From the NCBI RefSeq assembly GCF_014207445.1, contig NZ_JACHEM010000008.1, positions 186,001 through 250,000 of the forward strand: a stretch of 64,000 bases of DNA, read 5' to 3'. The stretch comes from Streptomyces candidus (GTDB taxonomy: Bacteria; Actinomycetota; Actinomycetes; Streptomycetales; Streptomycetaceae). The position numbers were made by a program, and so were the translations under genes. Positions 55,781 to 64,000 of the stretch are shown one piece after another. The notes beneath the pieces are model-generated. The model was given only the letters and a program-made list of their open reading frames with translations, searched no databases and was not told the DNA's origin. Position 1 is the first letter of the stretch, and each line of letters begins with the position of its first letter.

Positions 55781-56752
55781 ATGAACACTCCCTCCTCCGA
55801 GCCCCGCGGCCCCGTCGACTCGTCCCGCATCCCCCGGTACGCCGGACCGGCGACGTTCGCCCGGCTGCCGCGTCTGGACGAGGTCGGCGGACGTACGGAT
55901 GTCGCGGTCGTCGGCGTGCCCTTCGACACCGGGGTCTCCTACCGGCCCGGCGCGCGCTTCGGCGGCAACGCGATCCGCGAGGCCTCCCGGCTGCTGCGTC
56001 CGTACAACCCTGCACAGGACGCCTCCCCCTTCGCGCTCGCCCAGGTCGCCGACGCCGGTGACATCGCGGCGAACCCGTTCAACATCAACGAGGCCGTCGA
56101 CACCATCGAGGCCGCCGCCGACGACCTGCTGGGGTCGGGTGCGCGGATGATGACGCTCGGCGGCGACCACACCATCGCGCTGCCGCTGCTGCGTTCGGTG
56201 GCGAAGAAGCACGGTCCGGTGGCGCTGCTGCACTTCGACGCGCACCTCGACACGTGGGACACGTACTTCGGAGCGGAGTACACGCACGGCACGCCGTTCC
56301 GGCGGGCGGTCGAGGAGGGCATCCTCGACACCGAGGCGCTGTCGCACGTCGGTACGCGCGGTCCGCTGTACGGCAAGCAGGACCTGCGGGACGACGAGAA
56401 GATGGGCTTCGGCATCGTGACGTCCGCCGACGTCATGCGGCGCGGCGTCGATGAGGTCGCCGACCAGCTGCGCCAGCGCATCGGGGACCGGCCGCTGTAC
56501 ATCTCGATCGACATCGACGTACTGGACCCCGCGCACGCGCCGGGCACCGGTACGCCGGAGGCCGGCGGGCTCACCTCCCGCGAGCTGCTGGAGATCATCC
56601 GTGGCCTGTCCTCCTGCAACCTGGTCTCCGCCGACGTGGTCGAGGTCGCCCCGGCCTACGACCACGCGGAGATCACCTCGGTCGCCGCGTCCCACACGGC
56701 GTACGAGCTGACGACGATCATGTCGCGGCAGATTGCGGCTGAGCGGGGCTGA
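55781..56752 (+). CDS. speB: Agmatinase / ureohydrolase
   Basis: A 323-residue arginase-fold manganese enzyme. Metal motifs [19 protein letters not shown] and [19 protein letters not shown] are complete. It releases urea from agmatine or a similar guanidino compound (guanidinobutyrate is possible). Followed by a TPP enzyme gene after 605 bases. Confidence 0.92.
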   Translation: MNTPSSEPRGPVDSSRIPRYAGPATFARLPRLDEVGGRTDVAVVGVPFDTGVSYRPGARFGGNAIREASRLLRPYNPAQDASPFALAQVADAGDIAANPFNINEAVDTIEAAADDLLGSGARMMTLGGDHTIALPLLRSVAKKHGPVALLHFDAHLDTWDTYFGAEYTHGTPFRRAVEEGILDTEALSHVGTRGPLYGKQDLRDDEKMGFGIVTSADVMRRGVDEVADQLRQRIGDRPLYISIDIDVLDPAHAPGTGTPEAGGLTSRELLEIIRGLSSCNLVSADVVEVAPAYDHAEITSVAASHTAYELTTIMSRQIAAERG

Positions 56753-57357
56753 GCGGTTCCCGTGCGGGGCGGGGGCGGGCCCCATCCTCCGTAGTCCCCT
56801 TGGGCGGCGGGGTGGTGCCCCCGGGGTGCCCGTCCGGGCGGGGATTTCTGCGTGCGGGTGCGCCGTGGCTGGCCGCGCAGTTCCCCGCGCCCCTGACTGC
56901 CCCCTGCCCAGCCCCCTTGGGTAGCGGGGGCCGCCCCTTCCCACCCGTCACCCCCGCCTCCTTGGGTAGCGGGGCCGCCCCCCGGGGGCGGGACGGGTGG
57001 GCAAGGGGGCGGCCCCCGCGCGAAGCGCACCCTTTCGCGACCGCACCACCTCGCGCCCGCACGCTCGCGACCGCACCCGCACCCTGCGGACCGGTGGGCC
57101 GCTTCGCAGAGAAGGCCCCTCCCCGCCCCTCCACCTAAGCCGCTCGCCGCGGGGCAAAGACGCTTCGCAGCTCGCGCCGGTGGGGGCAGGCGTCCCGGGC
57201 TGCGCCCGGTGCACGGCTCCGCCGCGCGTCCTCAAACGCCGGACGGGCTGGAATGTGCCGCCCATGGCTGAAGAGGCCGCCCAGGGCTGAGGTGCCGCCC
57301 ACAGCCGAAGGCGACCGCCCGGACGCCCGGCACCCCCGCATGCGCGAAGCTGGACCC
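56753..57357. repeat. Repeat-rich intergenic region
   Basis: No gene in about 600 bases. It holds the second copy of the intergenic repeat (56852–56896, compare 33163–33210), two copies of CCTTGGGTAGCGGGG-type sequence (about 56915 and 56960), the common Streptomyces element CTCAAACGCCGGACGGGCTG (about 57231–57250) and three 15-mers GCCGCCCANGGCTGA at 57257, 57276 and 57294. These are non-coding mosaic repeats. Confidence 0.7.
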
Positions 57358-59061
57358 ATGACCCACGATCACGACCTCCCCCTGCGGCCCACCCCCGCCC
57401 AGACCGTCGCCGCCCTGGCCCCGCCCGCCGGGCGTACCGGTGGGGATCTGGTGGTGGAGACGCTGCGGGGGCTCGGGGCGACCACCGTCTTCGGGCTCCC
57501 GGGGCAGCACGCCCTCGCGCTGTTCGACGCGCTGCGGCGGTCGCAGCTGTCGTACGTCGGCCTGCGCGTCGAGAACAACGCCGGGTTCGCCGCCGACGGC
57601 TACGGCCGCGTCACCGGCGAGGCCGCCCCCCTCTTCCTCTCCACCGGGCCCGGCGCGCTGACCTCCCTCCCCGCCCTCCAGGAGGCCGCGGCCGCATCCG
57701 CCCCGGTCCTGGCGATCTCCAGCCAGGTCCCGGCCGCGGGCCTGGGCGGTGGCAGGCACGGGCACCTCCACGAGCTGCGCGACCAGCAGGCGTCGTTCCG
57801 GGACGTGGTCAAGTCCGTGCACCTCGCGCGCACTCAGTCCCAGATCCCGTCCGCGATCGCGGCGGCCTGGGAGTCCGCCCTGAGCGCCCCGCACGGTCCG
57901 GTCTGGATCGAGATCCCGCAGGACGTACTGGAGGCGGAGACACAGATTCCGGTCGTGCTCGCGCCCGACGCCACCCCGCACGACCTGCCCCCGCGCCCCG
58001 AACTCACCGCCGTGGCAGCCCACTTGCTGTCGACCGCCACCCGCCCGGTGATCGTCGCGGGAGGCGGCGTCGTACGCTCCGACGCGTCGAAGAAGCTGAA
58101 GCAGCTCGCCGAGCGGCTGAACGCCCCCGTCGTCACCACCTTCGGCGGCAAGGGCGCCTTCCCCTGGCACCACCCGCTCTCCCTCCAGTCCTGGCTGGAG
58201 GACCGGCACATGACGGATTTCCTGGAGGAGGCCGACGTCCTGCTCGTCGTCGGCTCCGGGCTCGGCGAGCTGAGCAGCAATTACGGAACGTTCGCCCCGC
58301 GCGGCCGGATCATCCAGATCGACGCCGACCTCGGCAAGCTGGAGTCCAACCACCCGGCGCTGGGCATCCACGCCGATGCCCGGCCGGCGCTCACCGCGCT
58401 TCTTGAGACGATCGAGGAGGACCGGCCAGACGAGGGCGCCGCCGCGGCGGTACGGGAGGTGCTCGGCCGGATCCGCGCGCGCATCGACGCCCAGGGACTG
58501 GATGCCGAACAGCAGCTCCTCGCCTCGATCCGGGAGGCCCTGCCCGCCGCGTCCCCCAGCTTCTGGGACATGACGATCCTGACGTACTGGGCCTGGTCCG
58601 CCTTCGACCCCGCCCGACCCAACACCATGCACTCCGCCCAGGGCGCCGGGGGACTGGGATACGCCTTCCCCGCCGCCCTGGGCGCTGCCGTCGCCGACCC
58701 GGACACCCCCGTCCTCGCCGTCTCCGGTGACGGGGGCGCGATGTACTCGATCGCGGAGCTCGCCACCGCCCGTCAGCACGGACTGCCCGTCACCTGGCTG
58801 ATCGTGGACGACGGCGGCTACGGCATCCTCCGCGCGTACATGAGCGAGACGTACGAGGACACCACGGGCACCGACCTCGCCCGCCCCGACTTCGCCGCCC
58901 TCGCCGAATCCTTCGGCGTGCCAGGGGTCCGTACGACACCGGAGACGCTGGCCGCCGACCTGGCGGCGGCGCTCAAGGCGCCAGGGCCGTCAGTCGTCGT
59001 GCTTCCAGCCGTACTGAAGATGTTCGCGCCCACTCACCTCAGCGGGGACCGGAGTGACTGA
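57358..59061 (+). CDS. Thiamine diphosphate-dependent enzyme (acetolactate synthase / benzoylformate decarboxylase-like)
   Basis: A 567-residue three-domain ThDP enzyme: N-terminal PYR domain with GLPGQHALALFDALRRSQ and the catalytic Glu in RVENNAGFAADGYGRV; middle domain with PVIVAGGGVVRSDASKKL; C-terminal ThDP/Mg motif SGDGGAMYSIAELATARQHG. Substrate unclear. Start ATG 57358 is the first Met of the family core. Next to agmatinase, so it might act in guanidino or amino acid metabolism (weak inference). Confidence 0.87.
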   Translation: MTHDHDLPLRPTPAQTVAALAPPAGRTGGDLVVETLRGLGATTVFGLPGQHALALFDALRRSQLSYVGLRVENNAGFAADGYGRVTGEAAPLFLSTGPGALTSLPALQEAAAASAPVLAISSQVPAAGLGGGRHGHLHELRDQQASFRDVVKSVHLARTQSQIPSAIAAAWESALSAPHGPVWIEIPQDVLEAETQIPVVLAPDATPHDLPPRPELTAVAAHLLSTATRPVIVAGGGVVRSDASKKLKQLAERLNAPVVTTFGGKGAFPWHHPLSLQSWLEDRHMTDFLEEADVLLVVGSGLGELSSNYGTFAPRGRIIQIDADLGKLESNHPALGIHADARPALTALLETIEEDRPDEGAAAAVREVLGRIRARIDAQGLDAEQQLLASIREALPAASPSFWDMTILTYWAWSAFDPARPNTMHSAQGAGGLGYAFPAALGAAVADPDTPVLAVSGDGGAMYSIAELATARQHGLPVTWLIVDDGGYGILRAYMSETYEDTTGTDLARPDFAALAESFGVPGVRTTPETLAADLAAALKAPGPSVVVLPAVLKMFAPTHLSGDRSD

Positions 59062-59166
59062 GCGAGGCTCGTGCTCCTGGCCGTCCACGACGAGGTGTGG
59101 GCCCGGTGGCCGGGGGAAGCGAATGTCTGTGCGTGCGGTTACTCTGTGCCGCGAGAGGAGGACAGC

Positions 59167-60435
59167 ATGCTGCTGAGGTTCCGCGCGGCGAACGTACGGT
59201 CCCTGCGCGACGAGCAGGAGCTGTCATTCGTCGTCCCTGAGATTGATCCCGCGAGCGAGCCGGGCGATGCGGTGCGTCCGCTGGAACTGGCGGGCGGCAA
59301 GACCGCCGGAGTGCTCCCTCTGATCGGTATTTTCGGGGCGAACGCCTCGGGCAAATCGAGTGTGCTGTCAGCCATGACGGACATGCGCACGGCTGTCCTC
59401 AACTCCTACGCGCGCTGGGCGTCCTACGACGGTGTTCCGCGCAAGCCCTTCGCATTCGACGAGAAGGCCCAGCGGGAGCCGAGTTTCTTCGAGGTCGACC
59501 TCGTCATCGACTCGGTGCGCTGGACGTACGGATTCGAGCTGGGCTCCGAGCGCATCGAAGCCGAGTGGATCCACAGCTACCCCCGGGGCCACCGCCAGGT
59601 GTGGCTGGACCGCGATGCGTCGCGCACCGAGGTGTACGACTGGCCCGGCAGCCGGGTCAAGGACCGTGCACAGCTCGTACGGCGCACGCGCGCAAACGCC
59701 CTGCTCCTGTCCACGGCGGGTACGGACAACCACCCCCAACTCTCCCCGCTCTTCCACTGGTTCCGCCGCAACTTGTGGAAGATCGACCCGGAGACCGAGC
59801 GGGCCGAGCGCGAGCGGTTCACCACGGACGAACTGTCAGGGCGCCGCGCGGGCCGTATCCGTGAACTGCTGAGGGTCGCCGACCTGGGCATCACCGACGC
59901 ACAGGCCGTCCGCGAGGGCGAGAGCAGGCCGACGGTCCGCCTCACCCACCGCACCGCCGCCGGAGAAACTGCCCTCGACTGGCGCAACGAGTCCCTGGGC
60001 ACCCGGTCGTGGTTCGCGCTCCTCGGGCCGATGCTCCTCGCCCTCGACGAGGGGGCGGTCCTGCTCGTGGACGAACTCGATGCGAGCCTGCACCCGCGGT
60101 TCGCCGCCGAGGTGGTCCGGCTCTTCAACGATCCGCAGGCCAACCCCGAGGGCGCACAACTGGTCTTCACCTCGCACGACCCCTCCGTCCTGGCCACCCC
60201 GAGCGGCGAGCGGCTGCTCGACCCCGAACAGGTCTGGCTGACGGAGAAGGACCGCGACGGCGCGACCGAGATCTACCCGCTGACCGCCGCCGAGCCCGGG
60301 GAGGGCGAGGACCTGATGCGGTCCTATCTGGCCGGTGCCTTCGGCGGAGTCCCCGCCCTCCTGGAGGGGCAGATCACCCGGCGCCTGCTGGGCGCGCGGG
60401 AGAAGGAACACGTGCACGAGAAGGGGCGGGTCTAA
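59167..60435 (+). CDS. AAA ATPase of the RloA / AbiLi group (defence)
   Basis: A 422-residue ABC/OLD-type ATPase. Walker A GANASGKSS (Gly57–Ser65), signature NESLGTRSWF, Walker B VLLVDELDASLHPRF and switch FTSHD. The ATG at 59167 has GAGGAGGAC upstream. It forms a tight pair with an RloB-family gene (4-base gap) beside a type I restriction locus, the arrangement of RloA–RloB and of the AbiL abortive-infection system (family knowledge). The ATPase probably senses phage and controls its partner nuclease. Confidence 0.85.
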   Translation: MLLRFRAANVRSLRDEQELSFVVPEIDPASEPGDAVRPLELAGGKTAGVLPLIGIFGANASGKSSVLSAMTDMRTAVLNSYARWASYDGVPRKPFAFDEKAQREPSFFEVDLVIDSVRWTYGFELGSERIEAEWIHSYPRGHRQVWLDRDASRTEVYDWPGSRVKDRAQLVRRTRANALLLSTAGTDNHPQLSPLFHWFRRNLWKIDPETERAERERFTTDELSGRRAGRIRELLRVADLGITDAQAVREGESRPTVRLTHRTAAGETALDWRNESLGTRSWFALLGPMLLALDEGAVLLVDELDASLHPRFAAEVVRLFNDPQANPEGAQLVFTSHDPSVLATPSGERLLDPEQVWLTEKDRDGATEIYPLTAAEPGEGEDLMRSYLAGAFGGVPALLEGQITRRLLGAREKEHVHEKGRV

Positions 60436-60439
60436 GCAG

Positions 60440-61111
60440 GTGGCGCGGACGAGGGGCAAGGAAGAGCTGGGCAAGAAGTCGTACGGGGCGAAGCGCAAGG
60501 CGGTCGTCTACGTCTTCACCGAGGGCAAGGCGACCGAACCCTCCTACATCGACATCATCTGGCAGCGACGGCTCGCCGACAAGGAACTCCCCGCCCCGGC
60601 CATCGACGTACACATCTCGAACCGCAAGGCGACCGGTCCCGACCGCAAGCCGATCACGCTCGTGGAAGCTGCCGAGAGGACACTGCGGGAGGAGACTCGC
60701 GCGGCGAAGAAGAACAAGACCCCTCTGCCCGAAGTCTGGGTCCTCTTTGACCGGGACCAGCACGAGCACGTTCAGAAGGCGATCGACGAGGGCGAGGCCG
60801 CCGGGCTTCATGTGGCCTTCTCCCATCCGTGCTTCGAGGTGTGGCGGCTGCTCCACCACAAGCCTGTGCTGAGTACTCAGTTCTCCGGAGTGTGCGATGA
60901 GGCGGAGAGGCTGCTGCCGTTCGTGCAGACCTCGGCGAACATCAAGATCGTGCAGCCCGAAGAGATCCCCAAGGGCAGCTACACGAAGGCCAGGGACCGT
61001 GCGCACAAGATGAACGCGCAGCACAAGCCCCACGTGCCGCGTTCGCGCCGCGACCCGTACACCGATATGCCGGAATTCATCGAGAAGGGGCTCCGAATCA
61101 CCACGTACTGA
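60440..61111 (+). CDS. RloB-family TOPRIM-like protein (AbiLii-like, defence)
   Basis: A 223-residue protein. The conserved start [19 protein letters not shown] (Glu28) and the acidic motif [12 protein letters not shown] (DxD) are the TOPRIM-type residues of RloB proteins; [10 protein letters not shown] follows. Predicted nuclease effector, toxic on activation. GTG at 60440, 4 bases after the ATPase stop. Confidence 0.83.
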   Translation: MARTRGKEELGKKSYGAKRKAVVYVFTEGKATEPSYIDIIWQRRLADKELPAPAIDVHISNRKATGPDRKPITLVEAAERTLREETRAAKKNKTPLPEVWVLFDRDQHEHVQKAIDEGEAAGLHVAFSHPCFEVWRLLHHKPVLSTQFSGVCDEAERLLPFVQTSANIKIVQPEEIPKGSYTKARDRAHKMNAQHKPHVPRSRRDPYTDMPEFIEKGLRITTY

Positions 61112-61205
61112 TCGTGCCGATTCTGTTCGCTCCCGCAATTTCGGTCCCGCCGCCGACGGCCGTAAGGTTCCTACGTCATTCCAGGGTCGTAGGGAGTCGG
61201 TACCG

Positions 61206-63827
61206 TTGGCAAAGCTCACGCTCGCGCAGCTGGAGCGGCATCTGTTCGCCGCTGCGGACATCCTCCGGGGCACGATGGACGCCTCCGAGTACAAGGACTA
61301 CATCTTCGGCCTGCTTTTCCTGAAGCGGGCGAATGACGAGTTCGAGGCCGCGCGGGAGGTGGCCCGTGAGCAGGCGGTCAAGGAACTGGGCATCCCGGCC
61401 GAGATCCTGGACGGCTACCTGGAGCAGGAGTCCACGTACCCCGCGGATGTGCTTTTCGTTCCGTCGGAAGCGCGCTGGGAACTGATCTCCTCCGCCACCC
61501 ACAACATCACCGAGGATCGGCTGCGGCCGGCGCTCCAGGCCCTGGAGTCCCAGAACGCCAAGCTCAAGGGCCTCTTCGACCATCTCGACTTCAACCGCAT
61601 CGGCGGCTCCGGAGCTGCGGCGGGTGCGGCGAAGCTGGCCGACCAGCGGCTGAAGCTGCTCATCGCCCACTTCGGCCGTATCCGGCTGCGTACGAACGAC
61701 TTCGAGTTCCCGGACCTGATCGGTGCCGCGTACGAGTACCTGATCAAGGAGTTCGCGGACTCGGCCGGCCGCAAGGGCGGCGAGTTCTACACCCCGCGTG
61801 CGGTGGTCCGCATGATGGTCGAGCTGCTCGGTCCCAAGCAGGGCATGCGGATCTACGACCCGTGCGTCGGTTCGGGCGGCATGCTCATCCACGCGAAGGA
61901 GTACGTGGAGGAGCACGGCGGGGACACGTCGGACATGTTCTTCGCGGGCCAGGATGCGAACAGCGGCTCGTGGATCATGTCGACGATGAACATGGTGCTG
62001 CACGGTGTGCGGCGCTTCGACCTGACCACGGGCGACACCCTGGCTTCGCCGACGCATGTGCCGAGTTCGGACGCGGACCGGTTCGACGGGGTGCTCAGTA
62101 ATCCGCCGTTCTCGATGGACTACGTACTCGACGAACTCGACTACAAGTCGGAGCGCACGAAGTACGGGGAGACGAGCGAGCGCGGCAAGGCCGACCTGAT
62201 GTTCCTCCAGCACATGCTGTGGGAGACGAAGCGGGAAGGGCGGGGCGGCATGACGATCACGGTCATGCCGCACGGAGTCCTCTTCCGTGGGGGCGGTGAG
62301 CAGACGATCCGTACGAATCTGCTGGACGACGATGCCATCGAGGCGGTCATCGGCCTCGCCCCGAACCTCTTTTACGGGACGGGAATCCCGGCCTGCATTC
62401 TGGTGCTGAGGCCGCCGGGGCTGAAGGAAGAGCGCCGTAAGAACAAGGTGCTGTTCATCAACGCGGACCGGGAATTCCACAAGGAATCCGCGCAGAATGT
62501 GCTGCTACCTGAGCACGCGGAGAAGATCACTTCCACTTTCCGTGACTACGCGGAAATCCCCGGCTTCTCGCGGGCCGTCTCGCGCGAGGAACTCCGCGAC
62601 AACGACGACAACCTCAACATCCGCCGGTACGTGGACAACACGCCGCCGCCGGAGCCGCAGGATGTGCGGGCGCACTTGGTGGGTGGTGTTCCGCGCGCGG
62701 AGATCGAGGCGAAGAAGGAACTGCTGGACGCGTACGGGCTGGTGGTGACCGACCTGTTCGCCGAGCGGGACCCCGTGGACCCGGACTACGTGGACTTCCT
62801 GCCGGAGGGCGAGCGCCCGGACGCGGCGCGGCTGGCTGAGCTGGCGCGCCCTCGTGAGGACGAGCTGCGGGCGGCGTTCGACGCGTGGTGGGAGGCGGAG
62901 GCGCGGCAGCTGGAGGCAGTGGCGGCGACGCCGGAGCGGCTGGCTGCGCTGACCCCGTCGGAGCGCAAAGCGGCGCTGATGGCGGTGCGGGGTTCGCTGA
63001 TCGAGTCGTTCGTGGAACGGCTGGGCAGGGTGGGCCTGTTGGACCGGTACGCGTTGGCGGGAGCGGTGGCCGGCTGGTGGTACGAGGCCAAGTACGACTT
63101 GCTGGCGCTGTCGGAGAACGGGTTCGGGGGAGTGGTGGACGGCTGGGTCGAGAACGTCGACACCATGCTGGCCCCGGAGCAGGACCCGAAGTCGAAAAAG
63201 CTGCGGAAGAGGAGCGGGGCGGAGCGCCGTCAGGCGTACGACCACAAGGTGGTCGCGGCGATCGCTCCGGACTTCCTGGAGGAGCTGGCGGCGGCCGACG
63301 CCCGGAAGGCCGAGCTGGACGCACGCTGGAAGGAGCTGAACGCGGAGCCGGAGGCGTCGGAGGGCGGCGAGGGGCCGGACGATGGCTCGGACGAAGGTGA
63401 CGAGGACGCTGTCACACGCGAAGTGGTCGAGCTGAGCATCGAGCAACTGGCCGAGCTGGCGCAGGTGAAGAGGGACCGGGCGAAAGCGAACGCGGTCATC
63501 AAGCGGCTTGAGGCGGACTTCTGGTTCGAGCGGGGCAAGAAGGACGGGGACCAGCCGCAGTTGGGGGAGGAGCTGCTGCCGAGGCTGTTCCGGGCGCGGG
63601 GGGCGCTGGATGCGGCGGGGGAGCGGCGGGTGGTGTTGGGGCTCGAAAGGGATGACCTAGCCTCAAAATTGAACGGCCATGTAGCGCGCCGTAGGGCCGA
63701 CTTGGCTAATTCATATGCGGTATGGGAAGGTAAATATTGCAGCTCTTTCCAGGAAATCACGCTTGCTCGCGAGGTAGCTGCGGCCGAAATGGCCGATTTC
63801 CTGAAAGGGCTCGGCTATGGTGAATAA
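61206..63827 (+). CDS. hsdM: Type I restriction-modification methyltransferase subunit HsdM
   Basis: An 873-residue N6-adenine methyltransferase. N-terminal helical domain, SAM motif [20 protein letters not shown] and catalytic [12 protein letters not shown] (Asn299). A long C-terminal extension (from about 480) with Glu/Ala-rich coiled coils makes it longer than the usual 500–550 residues. TTG 61206 has AGGGAG upstream. After about base 63650 the codon usage becomes markedly less GC-rich. No hsdR is seen; it may lie beyond the window. Confidence 0.93.
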   Translation: MAKLTLAQLERHLFAAADILRGTMDASEYKDYIFGLLFLKRANDEFEAAREVAREQAVKELGIPAEILDGYLEQESTYPADVLFVPSEARWELISSATHNITEDRLRPALQALESQNAKLKGLFDHLDFNRIGGSGAAAGAAKLADQRLKLLIAHFGRIRLRTNDFEFPDLIGAAYEYLIKEFADSAGRKGGEFYTPRAVVRMMVELLGPKQGMRIYDPCVGSGGMLIHAKEYVEEHGGDTSDMFFAGQDANSGSWIMSTMNMVLHGVRRFDLTTGDTLASPTHVPSSDADRFDGVLSNPPFSMDYVLDELDYKSERTKYGETSERGKADLMFLQHMLWETKREGRGGMTITVMPHGVLFRGGGEQTIRTNLLDDDAIEAVIGLAPNLFYGTGIPACILVLRPPGLKEERRKNKVLFINADREFHKESAQNVLLPEHAEKITSTFRDYAEIPGFSRAVSREELRDNDDNLNIRRYVDNTPPPEPQDVRAHLVGGVPRAEIEAKKELLDAYGLVVTDLFAERDPVDPDYVDFLPEGERPDAARLAELARPREDELRAAFDAWWEAEARQLEAVAATPERLAALTPSERKAALMAVRGSLIESFVERLGRVGLLDRYALAGAVAGWWYEAKYDLLALSENGFGGVVDGWVENVDTMLAPEQDPKSKKLRKRSGAERRQAYDHKVVAAIAPDFLEELAAADARKAELDARWKELNAEPEASEGGEGPDDGSDEGDEDAVTREVVELSIEQLAELAQVKRDRAKANAVIKRLEADFWFERGKKDGDQPQLGEELLPRLFRARGALDAAGERRVVLGLERDDLASKLNGHVARRRADLANSYAVWEGKYCSSFQEITLAREVAAAEMADFLKGLGYGE

Positions 63828-64000
63828 AGCGCGGCTGCAAGTTCCCCTCTCTTCGGTTCTGGTTGGTCATTTCAGCGGCGCTTGGGGTGACTCTCCATCG
63901 GATGCTCGCGTGGGCAACGTCCTTGTCCTGCGGGCAACCAATATCGATGGGAAAGGTGGTTTCGGATCGGCTGCCCCGGCCTCGCGTATCTTTACTGATG
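63817..64000 (+). CDS. hsdS: Type I specificity subunit HsdS, N-terminal part (cut by window edge)
   Basis: The ATG at 63817 overlaps the hsdM stop by 11 bases. About 61 residues are visible: [20 protein letters not shown], then [17 protein letters not shown], a normal start of the first target-recognition domain. It sets the DNA sequence recognised. Base composition is AT-richer than the upstream genes. Incomplete at the edge. Confidence 0.85.
   Translation, partial: MVNKARLQVPLSSVLVGHFSGAWGDSPSDARVGNVLVLRATNIDGKGGFGSAAPASRIFTD

Noticed and set aside
61206-63827. Long HsdM as a frameshifted fusion
   Set aside because: The frame is continuous with normal coding bias up to about 63650 and ends in the usual overlap with hsdS; long HsdM variants exist.

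Overview
The window is high-GC DNA (GC-biased third codon positions, GTG and TTG starts, many tightly packed genes) from a Streptomyces chromosome. Most of it looks like conserved core. From family knowledge, the order cdgA – ceb operon – ornA – adpA – glmS – hexosaminidase – desF/desE – branched-chain acyl-CoA operon – agmatinase matches the S. coelicolor SCO2817 to SCO2770 stretch, read here in the opposite direction. No genome was searched.

Region by region. 1–4.8 kb: an amidase and a 2-hydroxyacid dehydrogenase, divergent from two tandem Asp/Glu-racemase-fold genes, then a luciferase-like monooxygenase. 4.9–8.7 kb: a GGDEF/EAL c-di-GMP enzyme (cdgA), an M6 metalloprotease and tRNA-Lys. 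8.7–14.2 kb: a minus-strand run holding a primase-fold-like protein, a small protein, an SF1 helicase, a 535-residue unknown and a Cas4-like nuclease. 14.3–23.7 kb: a histidine phosphatase, a TPR regulator, a second primase-fold-like protein, a spermidine-synthase-fold protein, a two-component system, a hydrolase, a SRPBCC protein and a lipoprotein. 23.8–29.8 kb: the cellobiose/cello-oligosaccharide regulon, with its repressor and a perfect operator. 29.9–32.4 kb: a small XRE-regulator cluster and tRNA-His. 32.5–39.9 kb: ornA, adpA (with its TTA codon), a universal stress protein, glmS and a DUF4429 protein.

40–44 kb: a GH20 hexosaminidase, then desF and desE with an iron box. The desferrioxamine biosynthesis genes desABCD, which sit between these two units in S. 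coelicolor, are missing from this site. 44–50.7 kb: a four-gene acyl-CoA dehydrogenase / HMG-CoA lyase / acyl-CoA carboxylase operon with a divergent TetR gene and three copies of a palindromic operator. 50.8–59 kb: a phosphatase-like gene, a CDF transporter, a thioesterase, an acyl-CoA dehydrogenase, a Uma2 protein, agmatinase and a TPP enzyme. 59.1–64 kb: a defence island with an AAA ATPase plus RloB pair (AbiL-like) and a type I restriction-modification locus (hsdM, then hsdS cut by the window edge). GC content falls sharply near the hsdM/hsdS junction.

The most unusual points are the separate Cas4-like nuclease and SF1 helicase genes flanking an unknown protein (a split Dna2-like arrangement), the loss of desABCD beside retained uptake genes, the defence island with its composition break, the racemase-fold paralogue pair in which one copy has lost a catalytic cysteine, and a TTA codon in a lipoprotein gene close to adpA.
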